NCBI GenBank assembly: GCA_937901285.1
Contig: CALCHI010000558.1
Span: 1-7,117, forward strand
Source of the DNA: UBA8437 sp003445035
Lineage (GTDB): Bacteria; Planctomycetota; Planctomycetia; Planctomycetales; Planctomycetaceae
Length of the DNA stretch: 7,117 nucleotides
Direction of reading: 5' to 3'
Within the stretch, counting starts at the first letter, position 1, and every line of letters begins with the position of its first letter. Below are positions 6,901 to 7,117 of the stretch, piece after piece. A program made the translations under genes and the position numbers. Under the pieces are notes generated by a model, which worked only from the letters and a program-made list of their open reading frames with translations, was not told the DNA's origin and ran no database searches.

Positions 6901-7117
6901 ACGGCGTTCGCCGGTGAACAACTGGCCGGCGTCTCGAAATCCAGTGACCTGGCCGTCCAGTGGGTCGGCCGTCCCGGCCCGCGGTACCAGCCCGACCGCA
7001 ATGGCCGCAAGCCCTCTCCCCTCTCAACGGCCGGACGATTGTTCCTGCAGGGACTGCACCGACTGGTCGCCGTCGACGCCTTCAACGGCTCGATCCTGTG
7101 GTCGCTGGAGATCCCCG
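4000..7117 (+). CDS. Giant secreted PQQ/BamB-like propeller protein with LamG and methyltransferase-like domains (3' partial)
   Basis: The frame is open from the ATG at 4000 to the window edge: 1039 codons with no stop. The role is unknown; it probably acts outside the cytoplasm. Visible parts in order: a Sec-type signal peptide (residues 1-22, cleavage near LFAA before DW, no lipobox); a first PQQ/BamB-like propeller (about 24-424) with blades such as GRVYFGSSTDD, GRVYFGSDDGHAYCLEA and GAFSAADGKPLW; a Pro/Thr-rich linker (about 425-455); a LamG/concanavalin-like domain (about 459-668: WYHVAGTYDGTTMTLFINGK, then LHEVRVYRRALSPAEI, its usual ending); a fibronectin-like region resembling a purple acid phosphatase N-terminal domain (about 690-775, ARWTTRKAVVSRIE); a Rossmann methyltransferase-like segment (about 800-910: VVGLTDGRLAEA, RVIGVDSDREKV, WANLIVSES); and a second propeller from W958 (WSHLYGRADNT, then LVAVDAFNGSILW). 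It probably shares a transcript with the DUF1501 gene. Propeller, LamG and signal calls are firm; catalytic activity of the methyltransferase-like part is doubtful. Confidence 0.9.
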   Translation, partial: MIARCLVALVWALSTTVPLFAADWPTHLHDNRRSGATPEKIDTRRLAPAWDWRSPEPPLPAWSGPARWDAYAGHRNLPSMRNYDPVFHVTAAAGRVYFGSSTDDTVRCLELKSGKLLWSFTTDGPVRLAPTIADGRVYFGSDDGHAYCLEASTGRLAWKFSPATVNKRAGDLLLNNGRLIPQAPCRTGVMVDGGTAYFGCALLPWNKAWLCGVDARTGRLGGPGRFVHELAGHTLEAPPAASSKLLIFPQGRVAPQVFRRTDGKDLGPLKKSGGGSVVVVALDSRIFHGPAADTRKGAFKSTKTGAAASTGTGKTLEMVAGYGRGNALVVAGRRSFMLTDSELVASDLPTRKSLWTAPCDLNLALIAAGDVLFAGGTDRVGAFSAADGKPLWSAAVDGRVFGLAVADGTLLVSTDTGVVAAFGTGRSTRPAKPATTPPAGQTPPAVPLAKIPTVRDPAMVGRWVFQRPHINGRRVNNLAARSTATLKGRFRIVQDGVHEALELDGGGRAMIAEDHKTAGVPAQAMTATAWVRVDQAQAWGGFVGAIQDNGTYERGWILGFNDRRFSLAVAGTGGPDRLTYLKAPADYQPRLWYHVAGTYDGTTMTLFINGKPVARSTEQSGPIKYPPQAFFEIGAYHDKDENFPLKGRLHEVRVYRRALSPAEIAAEHQVLADRFPSAAPATEAWKPLAGPWFEFTRPGEAIARWTTRKAVVSRIEILSGRTTRTVTGKRPVTTHELKLTGLAHRRIHSVTLIDGPGKTARRSADHELDSYFNYAPAPWPVSDAVTGKTARTILTRSGIDRGLCLVVGLTDGRLAEALVAASRLRVIGVDSDREKVESIRKRLVKNGHYGRRLTIRHVDSLDRLGLPGQWANLIVSESLITTGRLPTSAKEITTQLRPDGGVACLGQPAGAQSTLTRKQLVEWLGDQAASAQLEDGDTKPSGRWATWTRGPLAGSGDWSHLYGRADNTAFAGEQLAGVSKSSDLAVQWVGRPGPRYQPDRNGRKPSPLSTAGRLFLQGLHRLVAVDAFNGSILWSLEIP

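Overview
The window carries four protein-coding genes, all on the + strand, in GC-rich DNA with short gaps and no RNA gene, mobile element or CRISPR array that I can see. The gene content points to a planctomycete (Planctomycetota). The DUF1501 protein has the N-terminal signature typical of that phylum (a short leader running into a twin-arginine SRRSFLK motif). The last gene is a very large secreted PQQ-type propeller protein with LamG and methyltransferase-like segments, of a kind I know mainly from planctomycetes. I cannot name a genus.

Left part (1-2455): the end of a fused alpha/beta E1 (thiamine diphosphate) subunit of a 2-oxoacid dehydrogenase complex, then 7 bases later the lipoyl-bearing E2 acyltransferase. 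They form an obvious two-gene operon. E1 decarboxylates a 2-oxoacid and passes the acyl group to the E2 lipoyl-lysine, and E2 transfers it to CoA. No E3 (lipoamide dehydrogenase) gene is visible. Whether the substrate is pyruvate, a branched-chain oxoacid or acetoin cannot be read from the sequence.

Middle (2456-3946): a 141-base gap with a plausible sigma70-like promoter, then a Tat-exported DUF1501 protein of the alkaline-phosphatase-like fold superfamily, function unknown.

Right part (3947-7117): a 53-base gap holding a perfect 8-bp stem-loop and a strong ribosome binding site, then a giant secreted protein that runs off the window (at least 1039 residues). Read continuously, it has a Sec signal peptide, a PQQ/BamB-like propeller, a Pro-rich linker, a LamG/concanavalin-like domain, a fibronectin-like domain, a methyltransferase-like Rossmann segment and the start of a second propeller. 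It is easily overlooked because it has no stop codon inside the window.

The two halves look functionally unrelated: cytoplasmic central metabolism on the left, exported planctomycete proteins on the right. I see no sign of a defence system or other new multi-gene machine. The most unusual item is the secreted propeller/LamG/methyltransferase-like protein.
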